Assembly (NCBI GenBank): GCA_949825045.1
Contig: OX463815.1
Location: 27,767,356-27,831,355 of the forward strand
Direction of reading: 5' to 3'
DNA length: 64,000 nucleotides
DNA from: Argyresthia goedartella
Lineage: Eukaryota; Arthropoda; Insecta; Lepidoptera; Argyresthiidae
Of this stretch, positions 1-13,600 are shown piece after piece. The notes under the pieces are model-generated. The model saw only the letters and a program-made list of their open reading frames with translations. It did no database searches and was not told the DNA's origin. Position 1 is the stretch's first letter. Every line of letters begins with the position of its first letter. The translations under genes and the position numbers were made by a program.

Positions 1-559
1 TGCTAAGGTATGTTGCTTACCCTTTCCTGTTAGAAAAATCATTTATATTAGACGATTGTAAATATTACCATAACTGAACAAGACAATAACGACATATCGT
101 GGTCTCGTCTCCCGACCCCCACCTTCACCCCACAAAACCGAGAAGTTTTATGGTGTTGTGCTAGATCTATGCTATACGTTTTACTAAAAAGGACCGCGCA
201 ACTGAACCAAAACCACAGAAGAGAATATTACGTGCCAAAACAACAAACTGTCAAACAACAAAGTGACATTTTATAATTTGTTTGGTTTGGCCGTTTGTTT
301 GGTTGGACGTGGTTTGCGTTTTTCAGATATAATAACATTGGAATACATTGGATTTAAAAGTTGTTTACGTTTTACTAGCTCATCGAAAGACCTAATAATA
401 ACAGTTCTGGTTATTAAGTAAGAAGTGCACGTGTATAGTTTTGTTCGAGTTTGATTTTATGGCCGAGACAGACTGGCGGGAACCGGGAGTTTCAATTATT
501 TTTACTATTCTGTAATGCTTGCAGTTTTGTTTGTGTAGTAGAATTATAGAGCCTTTATC
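1..559 (+). promoter_or_regulatory. upstream region of the six-exon gene
   Basis: No gene is visible here. The stretch precedes the first ATG of the plus-strand gene and should hold its promoter and 5' leader. I see no convincing TATA box. The start context at 560 (TATCATGAGC) is acceptable for an insect gene. A T/G-rich stretch lies at about 268-320. Confidence 0.35.
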
Positions 560-856
560 ATGAGCGAGAGTCCGAAGAGGAAGAGGCCCAAACTGCGCGA
601 AAACGAGTCATATACCAACGATGTGAAAAGACCCCTCGAAATTGATCCAAGCCCATCTAAACGTATTAGAGGCGATGATATATCCACAGAAGAGACACAT
701 GAGAAGAAACTGCAGGCAATGAGAAGAAAGAACTTTATTACAGCCTGTCAGAGGGTCTCATATCAAGCATACTTTGACCACAGTACAAGGTTCCAGTTGG
801 TGTACATTCCGTCTTGTTTGAATGGGCTCTGCAGCCACCATGATATTAAGACAGGA
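560..856 (+). CDS. exon 1 coding part
   Basis: This exon has 99 codons, from ATG 560 to the donor GGA|GTAAGT, phase 0. It encodes the basic N terminus (SPKRKRPKLRENES, then PSKRIRGDD) followed by a helical stretch with several cysteines (CLNGLCSHHD). The codon use and a consensus donor support a real exon. The frame runs 12 codons past the donor before a stop, as expected for intron read-through. Confidence 0.75.
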
Positions 857-1589
857 GTAAGTAAATTTATAACCATCTACCAAACAGTGTGAAACCAAAA
901 TTAGACCACAAACAGTAACGTAGATGAAGACGGGAAGGATGGATTATTCATTGTGAACACCCAACACCATGTTTGAAATTCATGTTTTGTCTGAATTACA
1001 TTGATATATAAATTATTGGGCTTAGGTGCCTATTAATTTAATGGATTTCGCTCTACAACATTCTAATGGCCGAGTCGGTAGTGACGCTGCCTACGAAACC
1101 AAGAGTCCCGGGTTCGAGTCCCGGTGGGGGCAAATGTTTGTTTGTTGAGAACGGATGTTTGTACCCTAGTCATGGTTGTTTATCTATCTAAGTATAATAT
1201 TTCTCTATATAAGTATATATATCGTTGTCTAGTACCCAAGATACAGGGAATCCTAGTTTGGGGCTAGATCAATGTGTGTAAATGTGTCCAAGGTATTATA
1301 GGTATTTAATATTCTAAGCATTATCATGACTAATGACAGTCATGACGAAAGCTCAACCACTATTGAAGTGATAAGAACTTTTTATAAAAAAAATGCACTC
1401 ATACCTACTTGAAGTGTTTAAAGGAACCACTAGGATCACGCATTCGGTGCATAAGACCCCCAACATTAGAGAAAGCATAAGAGTTTGCTCAAGAGGAATT
1501 AAAAATGCTCTATACCTACAAAACAAAGAGCAATCCACAAAAATATTCACCCCGTATATGAATGTCTTAATACTATACTTGTGTCCAAG

Positions 1590-1645
<56 letters not shown>

Positions 1646-4600
1646 ATAGTCCTTTGTATAGTTTTAAAAGCTCTGATATTGTTTAAACTAAGTTTGTCAT
1701 TCATTTATGCCACTCATGCCAGAGGTTCATATTTTGAATTCCAGAAAATTATATCATATTGACAGGTGACAGGCAAAGGGTTTAAGCATCATTTTGATAA
1801 CTTTACATGAAACCTGTCTAGAACAATGCAGGTATCATGTGTGGTTGGTTTTGCTTAAAACTATTTCCTTTCATCCATCAATTAACATTTCTTTCTCAAT
1901 CATTAGGTATTTAAAGCTGGTTGCTAGATTTATGTCTGGTTTCCATCTACCTATAACGTGAATCTTATTAAATAACCATCATTTTCACAAACCACTATGT
2001 AAGACATTAGTAAGTGAAATGGTGGTTGTTGAATTTTTGAATAAAATACCAATTTCCTAAAATTTTCAGATGTCAGCCTCACAGATGCCAAGTTATGCTG
2101 AAGAGTCCTTCAAAATAGAAGTTAAGGCAAATATGTGGCATGAAGCCCTGGAAGTATGCACAATGTGCATAAGTCCCAAGCAATACTTGTCGGCAAATGT
2201 GCTAAAAGACGTGGTAGAAATTATTATGGTAAGTCAAAATATTAAAAAAATATTAATTAGGTTACAGAAAATATTTTAAGATAGATAGAACTGACTGGAA
2301 GGAGAAGAGCCAGATTGAGAAGCATAAACTGGATATAAAAGTGTATTTGAAAATCGAATCTATGGTTACCACATAAGAGTTGTCAGATTCAAGGATGTCA
2401 GTTTAGTGCTTAGATACAGGTGTCTTCACATATGTTGATGTGAACGAGAATGAAAACGAGACATAGGTTATAGCTGAATTTTCAAATCTGTGTTCTATTT
2501 TGTAGAGACAGCCAACGGAACAGAAAACTGCAATAAGTAATTCAATAAAAATAAACATTGACATCAACTAATTTCCTGAAGCAAATAACGTATTTAGCCG
2601 TGATCTGAAAATTGGAAAGTGTATGAGGATGTGGGGGGACAAATCAATAGGAATAATGAACAAATTTTACTTTTAGTTAGTGTGATTTTCACGTACTTCA
2701 AATAGCCCACAAACATATTATAGTAGTTTGTTTATGTGGCCGCTACATTATGGAGGGCATTAAAACTCAAGAGTGGGCTTATGAAACGAGCCGAAGGCAA
2801 GTTTCATAATAATATAACTCGAGAGTTTTAATGCCTAATTATGTACAGTTACATACACTAGTTTATCTACACATATCATAAGCTCTCTTTGATGTGTTCA
2901 GGAACGGCATGTTGGACCGGCATTGAGGCATTGATCATTGCTCTGCAGTTTTTTAGCTTGTTTAGTAGTACGAACTTCACAGACAAACTAGGGGCGGCAC
3001 GCAGGCGGGCGTCGGCGTTGGAAATTTGAATGTCATATGACAAATTTTGGTACATTATGGTCATAATTTATCAATATTCAGTTAAGTAATGAGTATTTAC
3101 CAAGAAGTTTATCATTATGCTGGTCGTAACGTGCGGTTTTTGGACACAGTAAAGAGTGATTATTGTGTCGTTAAAAATATTAAAATACTATCAGTTAATG
3201 CCAAACATCGTGGGTGCAAACTGCCAGTTAACAGTTAACCTACAGCGGAAGTGACGTAATAGCTGTTGTCAGTAAGAGACAGATATATGCGTCAATCTTC
3301 TTATCCTTTTTTCGCATACAAAAGGAAAGTGAGACTGACGCATAACTCTGTTCCTTACTGACAACAACTATTACGTCACTTCCTCTGATTCAGTGTTTTA
3401 AAAATGTTACTCTAAATTCATATTTTTGGTGAAAATCAATACAAAATAAAATATAAAGAGGGGCTTTTATGTTTTAAGGTTTAAAAATATTATTAAATGG
3501 TATAAATAAATATCTTGACCGTTCTCTATTGGCTAAATTACGAAATAGAGTTCTTTTACTAGAGATAAGCTCGCCTTTGTACACAATTTTAATGTAAATC
3601 TTATTATTTGAGTTATTTGTGAGCAATAAAGAATTATGAAATATAAAAGATGTGATAATACTTTTATTTTATTTTTGAGAAATATTAAACTGCACATCAA
3701 TAATACTGATTTGCACAGCAAATATACTGATTATCACAGCAAATATCAGGGCAAAATACTGCGGTAGCTTAGGTGAAGGGTAAAGGGGGTGAGCGAAGGG
3801 CGACCCTTTATCCTTCGTATTAGGCTGAACATGTAAGAACAACAAAAATACTTAAAATATAAAAAGTATTTTTGCTGATCCTTTTTTTTTGTGCGAAAAT
3901 CAGTATTTTTGCTGTGCGATTCAATACTAGCCTTTTTATAAATGGTCAAGTGCGAGTAGGGCGCACACAGGGTTCCTTACTACCGCACAAAATGTTTCTT
4001 GCATGGGTATGAGGTATCTTTAATTTTCTGTATGTATTAGCAAAATGTAGTTTACAAAGTACTTTTTTTTGCCTATTTTATTAAATATTTTATAATAAGC
4101 ATTTCAGGTTTCTGAAAAAAAAAAATGACATGTCACACGATACAGTTTGAAAACTTAAAAAAAAAAACTTATTTGCTCCCTAATTGTGCCCAAGAGCCCA
4201 GGAGCGTGCAAAGTGTAAGATGGGAAGAGCGGCCTTTGCCCAGCAGTAAGACGATAATAATGATAAGTATTTAAGTTATCTATATATATAAAAATGAATC
4301 GCTGTTCGTTAGTCTCGCTAAAACTCGAGAACGGCTGGGCCGATTTAGCTGATTTGGTTTTGAAATGTTTGTTGTAGACCAGGGCAGGTTTAAAAGTAGG
4401 GTAGGATAGGGTATGGGTAGGGGTAGGGTAGGGGTAGGGTAAGGTAGGGGTAGGGCAGGGTAGGGGTAGGGTAGAGGTAGGGTAAGGGTAGGGGTAGAGC
4501 TACCCGCAGCGAAGCGAAAGCGGGTCAATTAGTGAAAAATAAATTTAAATCCTAGCAACATACCCTTTCATCTGATATGTCATATGATACAGTTTAAAAA

Positions 4601-7600
4601 TATTTTTATTAAATTTTCTGATTAACCTCCAAAATTGCCCCCCAAATTCAAAATGTATTGCTTACGTAACACTTTCCAGTTTGTGTTATATAAATACACA
4701 TCATATAAGTGTAAAAATAATTCAAATCGGTTCAGAATTCGGTCGTTTTATATTACTTTAACACATCTAGGACAGACACACGAGTGATCCTATAATGGTT
4801 CCGTTTTTAGGGTTTGGTACCCGAAGGGTTCCAAACGGGACACAATTACTAAGTCTCCGCTGTCCGTCCGTCTGTCACCAGGCTGTATCTCATGAACCGT
4901 GATAGTTAGACACTTGAAATTTTCACAGATGATCCACTTGTATTGCTGCTGTAACAACAAATGTTGAAGAACAGAATAAAATAAATATTTAAGGCGACTC
5001 CCATACAACAAACGTGATTTTTTTGCTCGTTTTTGCTCTATATGTATAACGGCAACAGGTAGACGCTTGAAATATACACAGGATATTTATTTGTATATTC
5101 ACTTTAAAAATAAATAATTAAATTAAAATAATATTGTGTTATATGCAGTGTGTTAACCCCAAAAATTACAGAGTTACATGCTTGAACTCCACTTATACCA
5201 CTGAGGTTTGTGTGTGGATCTACTCATCATAAAGCATTTATAGTTAAGTCTAAATCAGTGTAAAGATCAGCTATTTAAATAAGATTCAAATAATAGTGCA
5301 ATTCTCAAGTAGTATTCAACCCATATTATTTTGAGAGAAAGTATGTGTGTGTTTAATATTTGTTTCCGTGATCGAGATCATTCTAGAAGGGTAGTCCTAA
5401 AACGTAGATTACCTACATCGCGTTATGATCTAGGTAGTTAGACCTAACTCGATCTAGGTAAGAAGAGAGGAAGGCAAAGAGATTCATAGGCTTTTTGATC
5501 TTTTGTCAAATAACGATGTTTGTAAGCACATACTCCTAGATAATAGAGAATAAAGAGTTCAAATTTGTTTTGTGAGGTAAGATATTTTCTATGCAACCTT
5601 TTTAGAAATGTATACTCATTGGTATGTTGTATGCTAAGATGAACGAAACTCTTGCACGTACATTGCTTCTGGCCCCACACTAGGACACCCTGTGTCGTGG
5701 GAACCATTAACAACGAAGTCACACACATCTTTCTTCCTTGCCAGCCGGGATTCAAAGTCAGGACCTCTCGCTTGCGAGTTACTTAGATACTCTGTGGTTT
5801 ATCTACAGATAGAACCACAGAGTATCTAAGTAAAGCCTCAGAATATAAGCATTTGAAATATTTTGGTTAGTATAGATACTAACCAAGATATTTCAAATGC
5901 TTATATTCTGAGGCTTTGTGAAATTTCTGCGTTCTCTTTCATAACTTTTTCTGAAATGTACTCAGGCTATGAACCTAACTATATTCAGCATAATTATGAG
6001 TCTACTGAGTTCAGAATGTGCCCTAAATTGTCCGGATTTTACCGCCGCAATAAATAAAAGGACGATACATTATTGTTGATTTGTTTCTTAGTAAAGGCAT
6101 TTCCGTCTTTATGTAAATTTTGAGATCCCTTTTTATTTTTGACACAAACAACATCATCGGATTTCATTTTAAGCCAGTAAATTTATATCACAGAACACTC
6201 CAGAACAAGTGTCAGTAAATAATCACAAATAAGTTTGCAAATGTAGATTTAGGCAAAACGCGATTTAGGCTGACGAAACTTTAGGCAGATTAAATTTAGC
6301 TTGAATACGAAGAGAACATACTGCGGAATAGGCCTAACGATCTTTGACATTGCAGCAGCCTAAACAAGTTAGGAACGAACTTAGGCGATTCTTATGTTTA
6401 GTGCAAACGGGTATTAGTCTCTCTACGAATTAGGTACACCCTCCTAGAAGGATCGAGATCCTGATTGCCGTCGGGAGGTTATTAATTAAACGCGGAATCA
6501 TGTAGGAGCCTATCCGCTCGCCGCAAGAATTGTTTGTGCATACAGTAAACAGTTTACCCTACTCCATTTCAATGGTCATTAAAAGGGCGGTTGATTTTTG
6601 AAAGATCGCTTTTATTGAAGGATTGTTCTCTAAATAGACAATAGTGAACTTTGTGCGTGATTGGAAGTACTCCACAGTTCTTATGTAGATGGACATTATC
6701 TTTCTCATATTTGTTCGAGAACAATAATTAAACAATATGTGTTTTGCATTAAAATAAATATGTAGTAAATATTTTATTGAAACAAAAAAAACATTTACAT
6801 TTTTTGTAATCATTATATTGTGCGAAACCATTAACATAGATACACCTATAGTTAGTTGTTAGTTTTGACACCTGAAGAATCACACTGACTGTATCTTTAG
6901 AAAAAATAACCAATTCCTCTCTAATTTCAGAATGCCCATGATGATACAGACGGCACCTACTCCACAGCAGACCTCATAGAACAGTGCCAGCAGATACTCG
7001 GACAAAACTTCAGTACACACCCTCCATGCCTTTTTAAAAGCATTAGAGAGTGCTACAAAGCATTTCTGACTTCACCATTAGACCCCAAAGACAACACATT
7101 CACAAACAGAACTGAGTTTGGTTGTAACAAAGGGCTTGTTAAATATTGCATGAACAGGTTGCAATATGAGTTGAGTTCGGAGAGTAAAGATGAGCCTTTA
7201 GTGGACAAATATTCGAAAATACCACTTGAGATGAAGCAATCTGTGAAGGGCCTACATTGGCAGAAGGAGAAGTTTGAGATCTTTGAACTGTTGACCAGGA
7301 GAGAGAGGGTGGAGAGACTGATGGTGGTACTAGAGAGTTTAATTGAGCTTCTGCAGTTTGACTTGGCCATTTGGCATTCCAGGTGAGAAAGATGAATTGA
7401 ATTTTTATAACCAGTTTGAAATAAATATAAACATGCGCCCATACATTGCTTCTGGCCCCACACTAGGATACCCTATGTCATGAGAACCAGAAACAGCGAC
7501 ATCACACACATATAAACATCTAAGATCTGGGGTTATTATTTTTCTTCATTCCCAGCCGGCGATCGAACCCGGGACCTCTCGCTTGGTAGGCAGCACCACT

Positions 7601-10600
7601 ACCGCCGCGCCACAGAGGTCATCACATAACGGTGGGGCATATGCATAGATTTGCCTCCACGTTTAATAGGAATCTTACACCCTTATAAGTCAATCCAATG
7701 ATAAAGTTGTTCACATTACAGGCACCACCCTTATAAGTCAATCCAATGATAAAGTTGTTCACATTACAGGCACCACCCTTATAAGTCAATCCAATGATAA
7801 AGTTGTTCACATTACAGGCACCACCCTTATAAGTCAATCCAATGATAAAGTTGTTCACATTACAGGCACCACCCTTATAAGTCAATCCAATGATAAAGTT
7901 GTTCACGTTACAGGCACCACCCTTATAAGTCAATCCAATGATAAAGTTGTTCACATTACAGGCACCACCCTTATAAGTCAATCCAATGATAAAGTTGTTC
8001 ACATTACAGGCACCACCCTTACAAGTCAATCCAATGATAATGTTGTTCACATTACAGGCACCACCCTTATAAGTCAATCCAATTATAAAGTTGTTCACAT
8101 TACAGGCTCCACCCTTATAAGTCAATCCAATGATAAAGTTGTTCACATCACAGGCACCACCCTTACAAGTCAATCCAATGATAAAGTTGTTCACATTACA
8201 GGCACCACCCTTACAAGTCAATCCAATGATAAAGTTGTTCACATTACAGGCACCACCCTATAAGTCAATCCAATGATAAAGTTGTTCACATTACAGGCTC
8301 CACCCTTATAAGTCAATCCAATGATAAAGTTGTTCACATTACAGGCACCACCCTTACAAGTCAATCCAATGATAAAGTTGTTCACGTTACAGGCACCACC
8401 CTTATAAGTCAATCCAATGATAAAGTTGTTCACATTACCGGCACCAGCCTTATAAGTCAATCCAATGATAAATTTGTTCACGTTACAGGCACCACCCTTA
8501 TAAGTCAATCCAATGATAAAGTTGTTCAAGTTACAGGCACCACCCTTATAAGTCAATCCAATGATAAAGTTGTTCACATTACAGGCACCACCCTTATAAG
8601 TCAATCCAATGATAAAGTTGTTCACGTTACAGGCACCACCCTTATAAGTCAATCCAATGATAAAGTTGTTCACATTACAGGCACCACCCTTACAAGTCAA
8701 TCCAATGATAAAGTTGTTCACATTACAGGCACCACCCTTATAAGTCAATCCAATTATAAAGTTGTTCACATTACAGGCTCCACCCTTATAAGTCAATCCA
8801 ATGATAAAGTTGTTCACGTTACAGGCACCACCCTTATAAGTCAATCCAATGACAAAGTTGTTCACGTTACAGGCACCACCCTTATAAGTCAATCCAATGA
8901 CAAAGTTGTTCACGTCACAGGCACAGCAGCAACCAAGGGCGACACGTCATGCGGTCACATAAGCCGCTAATGGCGCACATTCTCTGGACCGACAATGTGC
9001 TCTATACAGGAGCAGTGAACAGTAGCTGCCGGCAGATACTCAGGCTTTTTGTGCAGTTTGTGCAACTTGGGTACCCGGTGAACGATATCAAAATTATGAA
9101 AGTGAGTATTGAAATTTTATTGGCGCGAATTATTTTATATAGGTATTATACAGGGTTACTGGTATGACGACCTACATACGTTGGAAGATGCTAGCATGGG
9201 TCAAGACTAACAATTTTTGCTATCAATCACCCCACAAAAAAGACGTTTTAGTGTTATGGGAGAGATTTTTGAAGAAAAAGCCACTTTCACACATATTTCG
9301 TACCAATTTTCCTTTTCTACGAGGAAAACAAAATATCACATGTTTAGTTAGTGGTATTGTATGGGCCACACTGAGGATCGTACACCCGAAGTAGTTGAGG
9401 AATATTTTGTTAGTTAAAGATGAGCACCAGGTAGACACGAGTAGTTTATTTTGCTGTTAATTGGGAACTAAATAATATTATGTACAATGAGGTAGGTGGT
9501 AGGTGGTCAGTGGCCCTTAAGTTAGTCCATGGTGACTAGTTTCGTCGGAGTTTCCATTGTCATGCAGTTTCAAATCTATCGAAGTAAGGTTGTAATAAGT
9601 TAATCGATTCTCAGAAGATGACTGTACTGTCGAAGTTAGGTGTGGGAACATACTGATTCCGACAGGTTGTCCACGAAGTTTATCGTTTAAATTGACGATG
9701 GTGAATCTCGGTGCTTGGATACTGCAATTTCGAGGAAGTGTTGCCAGAAAACTGCCTTCTAAGATTCGATGCTCTTGACTGACAGACGATCTTGACTTTT
9801 GTAGGTTTCGGTAACGAAATAATGTAGTGCTGACTGACTAGCTCCGTTAGAGCCTCCTTGGACAGAGAGATAAATAAATGTAAATGTATCAGCTTATCTA
9901 TACAGTCTTTGCGTGCAAGTCTGGTGGCTCAGCTGTAGCTCGTAGATGTCCCAGGCGTCGACCTTCGGGCATTCTGCCTCTATGTACTCATACTCCTTGA
10001 AATTGGTTGTAAAACAAAAAGTTATACTTTAGAAAAAACCGACTTCTCTTTATTTCTCATGGGATCCCATCATCAGATCCTGATTGACGTGATAATTGTT
10101 GAGAAGCTCTCCTGGTAACCACGTCAACATCACTTCCATTTCACCATTATACATTATGAAGAGGATAAATTACTGACCAATCTTAATAAAGTTACCACAT
10201 CACAACCTGTATTGAGCAGTTCCGGTGGCCATCTGAGGTATTCATCATAGATCCACTTTACAAAATGGTGTTTCCCGAGAGTAAATGCACGAGTTACTGT
10301 GAAAATTACAAAAATCGCTAAAGGTGTGCCTATAAAATTTGAAGAGTTCCCGATTTCTCCAAGATCCCACCATCAGATCCTGACCTTATGAAAATGGGAC
10401 CCGTCGGAACCAAACACCTTTACCCTTTCAAACAAAAATGACAATTTTCCAAATCGGTCCATCCGTCTTGGAGAAATCTATGAACATACATAAAAAACCG
10501 GTCAAGTGCGAGTCTAAATCGCGCACGAAGGGTTCCGTACCACCGTTCAATGGAAGCGATGGTGTGGAGTGAATAGTTTGGATTTTACACAGCAAAATAT

Positions 10601-13600
10601 TGTTTACAAAGTTATTGGTGCGGCTACTTTCACACTCCATGTACGTAACCAGGTGCATCCATAAGTTTGTATGTGGTATTGTTGTATGGGAGCCCCCTTA
10701 AATATTTCTTTTATCCTGTTTTTTAGTATTTGTTGTTATAGCGGCAACATAAATACATAATCTGTGAAAATTTCAACTCTCTAGCTAGCTAGGTTCTTGA
10801 GATACAGTCTGGTGACAGACGGACGGACGGACAGCGGAGTCTTAGTAATAGGGTCCCGTTTGGAACCCTTCGGGTACGGAACCCTAAAAACATCCCGAAG
10901 AATTGTTATCCTCCTCCTTTTATAAAGTCGGTTAAAAAAAACATCCTAATCAGATTAATTACGTTGTGTTGTAAGTGCTTCACGGTCGGCTGGCGATGAG
11001 TCGTGTATAATTTGATAAACTGTTTCTGATAATCTTTCACTCAAGTTCAAGTCGGTCGGGTCTCAGGGGTCAAAATGTCCAGTGATGATTCAAAAGGTCT
11101 ATATTTCGTTAGACTATGTACAGAGCTGTTGTATGCTATAATAGCGTAGGGAATACGATTTTGGACAGGCTCATTACTGTGCTGCTACTTCAACAGTCTC
11201 AGGTACTCTAAGAGTGTGCTGTGAAATCTTTCAATCATACCATTTTCGTTGGGATTATGAGTTGCGGGTGATGCACCTTGTCTTAAATTGCACAAGGTGA
11301 TGCACCTTGTGCAATTTAAGAAACTCTGAAATGACTTGATTTAAAAATTCAGTTCCGAGATCGGTCGTTAAATTTGTAGGAAATCTGTAGTGTTTGCTGA
11401 AAGTTAGTATGAACTTGACTATAGTACTTCTAGGGGCAGTGCTGTCAGTTATTTTCTGGCTCAGGTAATTTTGGAAAAGGCATCTTTAATGGTAAAGTAT
11501 TTTTACTGTTCGATACTTAAAAAATCTGCATAAAGTAATTCAAATGATTTTATCGGTGCCGGAATAATGTTTAATTGAGTTACACACACGTTAAAATAGC
11601 CGATAAATCTAGTTGTACTTTCTTTTAATTTAGGCCAAAATAAAAGGTGTCTTTTTTCCCCTTCAAGATAAATTTTCGGAATATATTCTGTTGCGCCAAA
11701 TATTCAGGGACAGATTTAAGTTCGTGTTTTACTAGCAATAGATTCATAGAAGGACTCTTGAAAGTTCTCACAGTTTTTACAGCGACAATGGTATACATTT
11801 TTTCAGGGGGTTCCACTAGTATGGCTGTTCGGAGATCAATATACTTTTTTACAATAAATTTTTCTTCAAAATCATTCTCTGAAATTTCAACATGGGTTTT
11901 CTGGCAGGCAACAAAAGTTTTCACTATTTTTGGTCGCTGACAGATGGAAGTGGGGACAATTTTTATGACGTGGTTTGCGAAACTGTTTCGGGGTTCATCT
12001 AAAATGGGTATGTCAAGTGTGGGGTTCCCTACACTGGTGTGAACTGTTTCAGCAGGTGAGTCAACTTGAACTGGGGCTTCATCATTGGGGTTGGTTATCT
12101 ATGTTAGAATGTGCAGGATGTTTATGAGCTTCGCAGTAATATTTCACTAGGTGCGGTGTCAATCGATGATAGATAGCTGATATGATCCTCTCCAGCAGTG
12201 GTCCAATGTAGAGAAGAAACAAAAAGACGTTTTCTAAACATATGTTAATATTTATATATATATATATTTATAGAAAATAAAGAATTTTGAAATTTTAAAA
12301 CGTTCTGTTATCAGGGGCGGTTATTGTCGACGACCCCTAGAAAGAGATGTTAACAACCATGGAGGCGAGTTCTTCATTATGAATTTCGAGTCGTGATAGG
12401 CATCACAATTGGTGTTATTCTTGCCTTTTTATTGACGACTGGTGAAGTCGTAGTCGGCTAGATTTAATCTCCACCTGGTGAGGCGAGAGTTCGGCTCCTC
12501 AGATTGATAAGACATTACAGTGGCTTGTGGTCAGTTATACTTAGAAATATTTAGTGCCCCATACTATTGAAGCATCTTTTAGTGTCCTGGAAGCAAATGC
12601 TATCGGAATCGGTTCCAGTGTGAATATTAGATCATTATGAGACGGGTTCGACACTTCTACAAATGCTCGATTATCCTGTAATGTGGATAGACAATCATTT
12701 CTGTTACAATCACATATTGTCTACTGGTCTATGAAAATGTCGCCATTGGGTATATTGTTGGGCACTCTAGTGTATTGTGCTGGTACAATAGTCTCTAGCA
12801 AATTTTTACTCTTGCGATTCCTACGTTATAATGGGATTATTAGCAAATTCAGTAATTAATGATCTTGATCTAAGGTCTATTTTTGCTTTCCATTGTTGCA
12901 ACAAATCACATCCAATTAAGCCATGGAAATATTCATGAAATCTGTAGACAGATAACAAAGACAAAGACAAACATGTTTATTTGTTCATCATTGTTTGTAG
13001 CTAGGTTTTATATTATTCACAGTGTTTCAAATGATGGTACCCACTAGTACTGGGTGCACAAATATTAACCATATTATGTTACATCTTAAATCTAAATTAA
13101 ATCTAAATATATTTCGAGTATTGGACATATTTACAACTTAAATAATCAATATCAGGGGATGAAAGTTTGTATGATACTTCCGCAAATTTTGATGCTAGAG
13201 GTCTGAAAATTGATGCGGTATATTCTTCAGGAATGTATTCTGCTTACTTTTTAAAATCGTTCATTTTCTTTATAGGTATCGAAGAATCGTACATATTCTG
13301 CAGTGGTAGATGGAGATCGAACTGGTTCTTTTTTCTTAGGTCAAAATTATGATGTAGGTTCTAGGCCATCAATCAATTATTTTACTAAAACACTGAGCTT
13401 GTGCTGCATTGAACTGAAACTCATTATATTTAGAAATAATACATTTATCTTTTAATTCTCCCCGCTTTATACCATTGGATAGCTTAGTTTTAAAATAAAA
13501 CTTAGGAAACCATTCTCAATGGAAATTAAAAATATCCTCCTTTTCTATTCAAATTCAATTTTTCATATTAAATTACTTTTCTGCGTTTTTATGAAGCGTT

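Larger units (their letters stand above)
857..2069 (+). other. intron 1
   Basis: GT-AG intron of 1213 bp. It contains a tRNA-headed SINE with a nested insertion (about 1060-1588) and an ATT microsatellite (1589-1643). The acceptor is TTTTCAG at 2063-2069. The rest is AT-rich and featureless. Confidence 0.7.
2229..6930 (+). other. intron 2, repeat-filled
   Basis: GT-AG intron of 4702 bp. It holds a dispersed repeat (2740-3065), a fold-back MITE (3240-3390), a CR1 3' tail (3545-3660), another MITE (3680-3935), a Helitron-like element (4279-4533), a GTACGGAACCCT-family fragment (4780-5010), a SINE (5645-5775) and two abutting palindromes (5779-5917). I see no coding signal in 5920-6930. Confidence 0.65.

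Noticed and set aside
1060..1135. A tRNA gene
   Set aside because: There is a B-box-like and an A-box-like motif, but no complete cloverleaf, and the same head recurs with a conserved SINE body elsewhere in the window.
1393..1686. Plus-strand frame ending in many tyrosines, and its twin at 13666-14055
   Set aside because: Both are repeat-derived; the tyrosine run is the ATT microsatellite.
3740..3950. Minus-strand 67-codon frame as a gene
   Set aside because: It lies within a dispersed MITE-like repeat that recurs at 41690-41900.
4390..4500. Internal telomere repeat
   Set aside because: Insect telomeres use TTAGG; this is an irregular GGGTA/GGGGTA array in a mobile element.
4280..4528. Pro/Thr/Leu-rich minus-strand frame
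   Set aside because: It is the complement of the GGGTA array in the Helitron-like element.
7622..8913. Two long minus-strand frames (206 and 224 codons) with a 16-residue repeat NNFIIGLTYKGGACNV
   Set aside because: They follow from a 48-bp tandem repeat whose period is a multiple of three. They lie in an intron of a gene on the other strand and have no unique sequence, start context or splice support.
7677..8925. A CRISPR array
   Set aside because: The repeats are contiguous without unique spacers, and the genome is eukaryotic.
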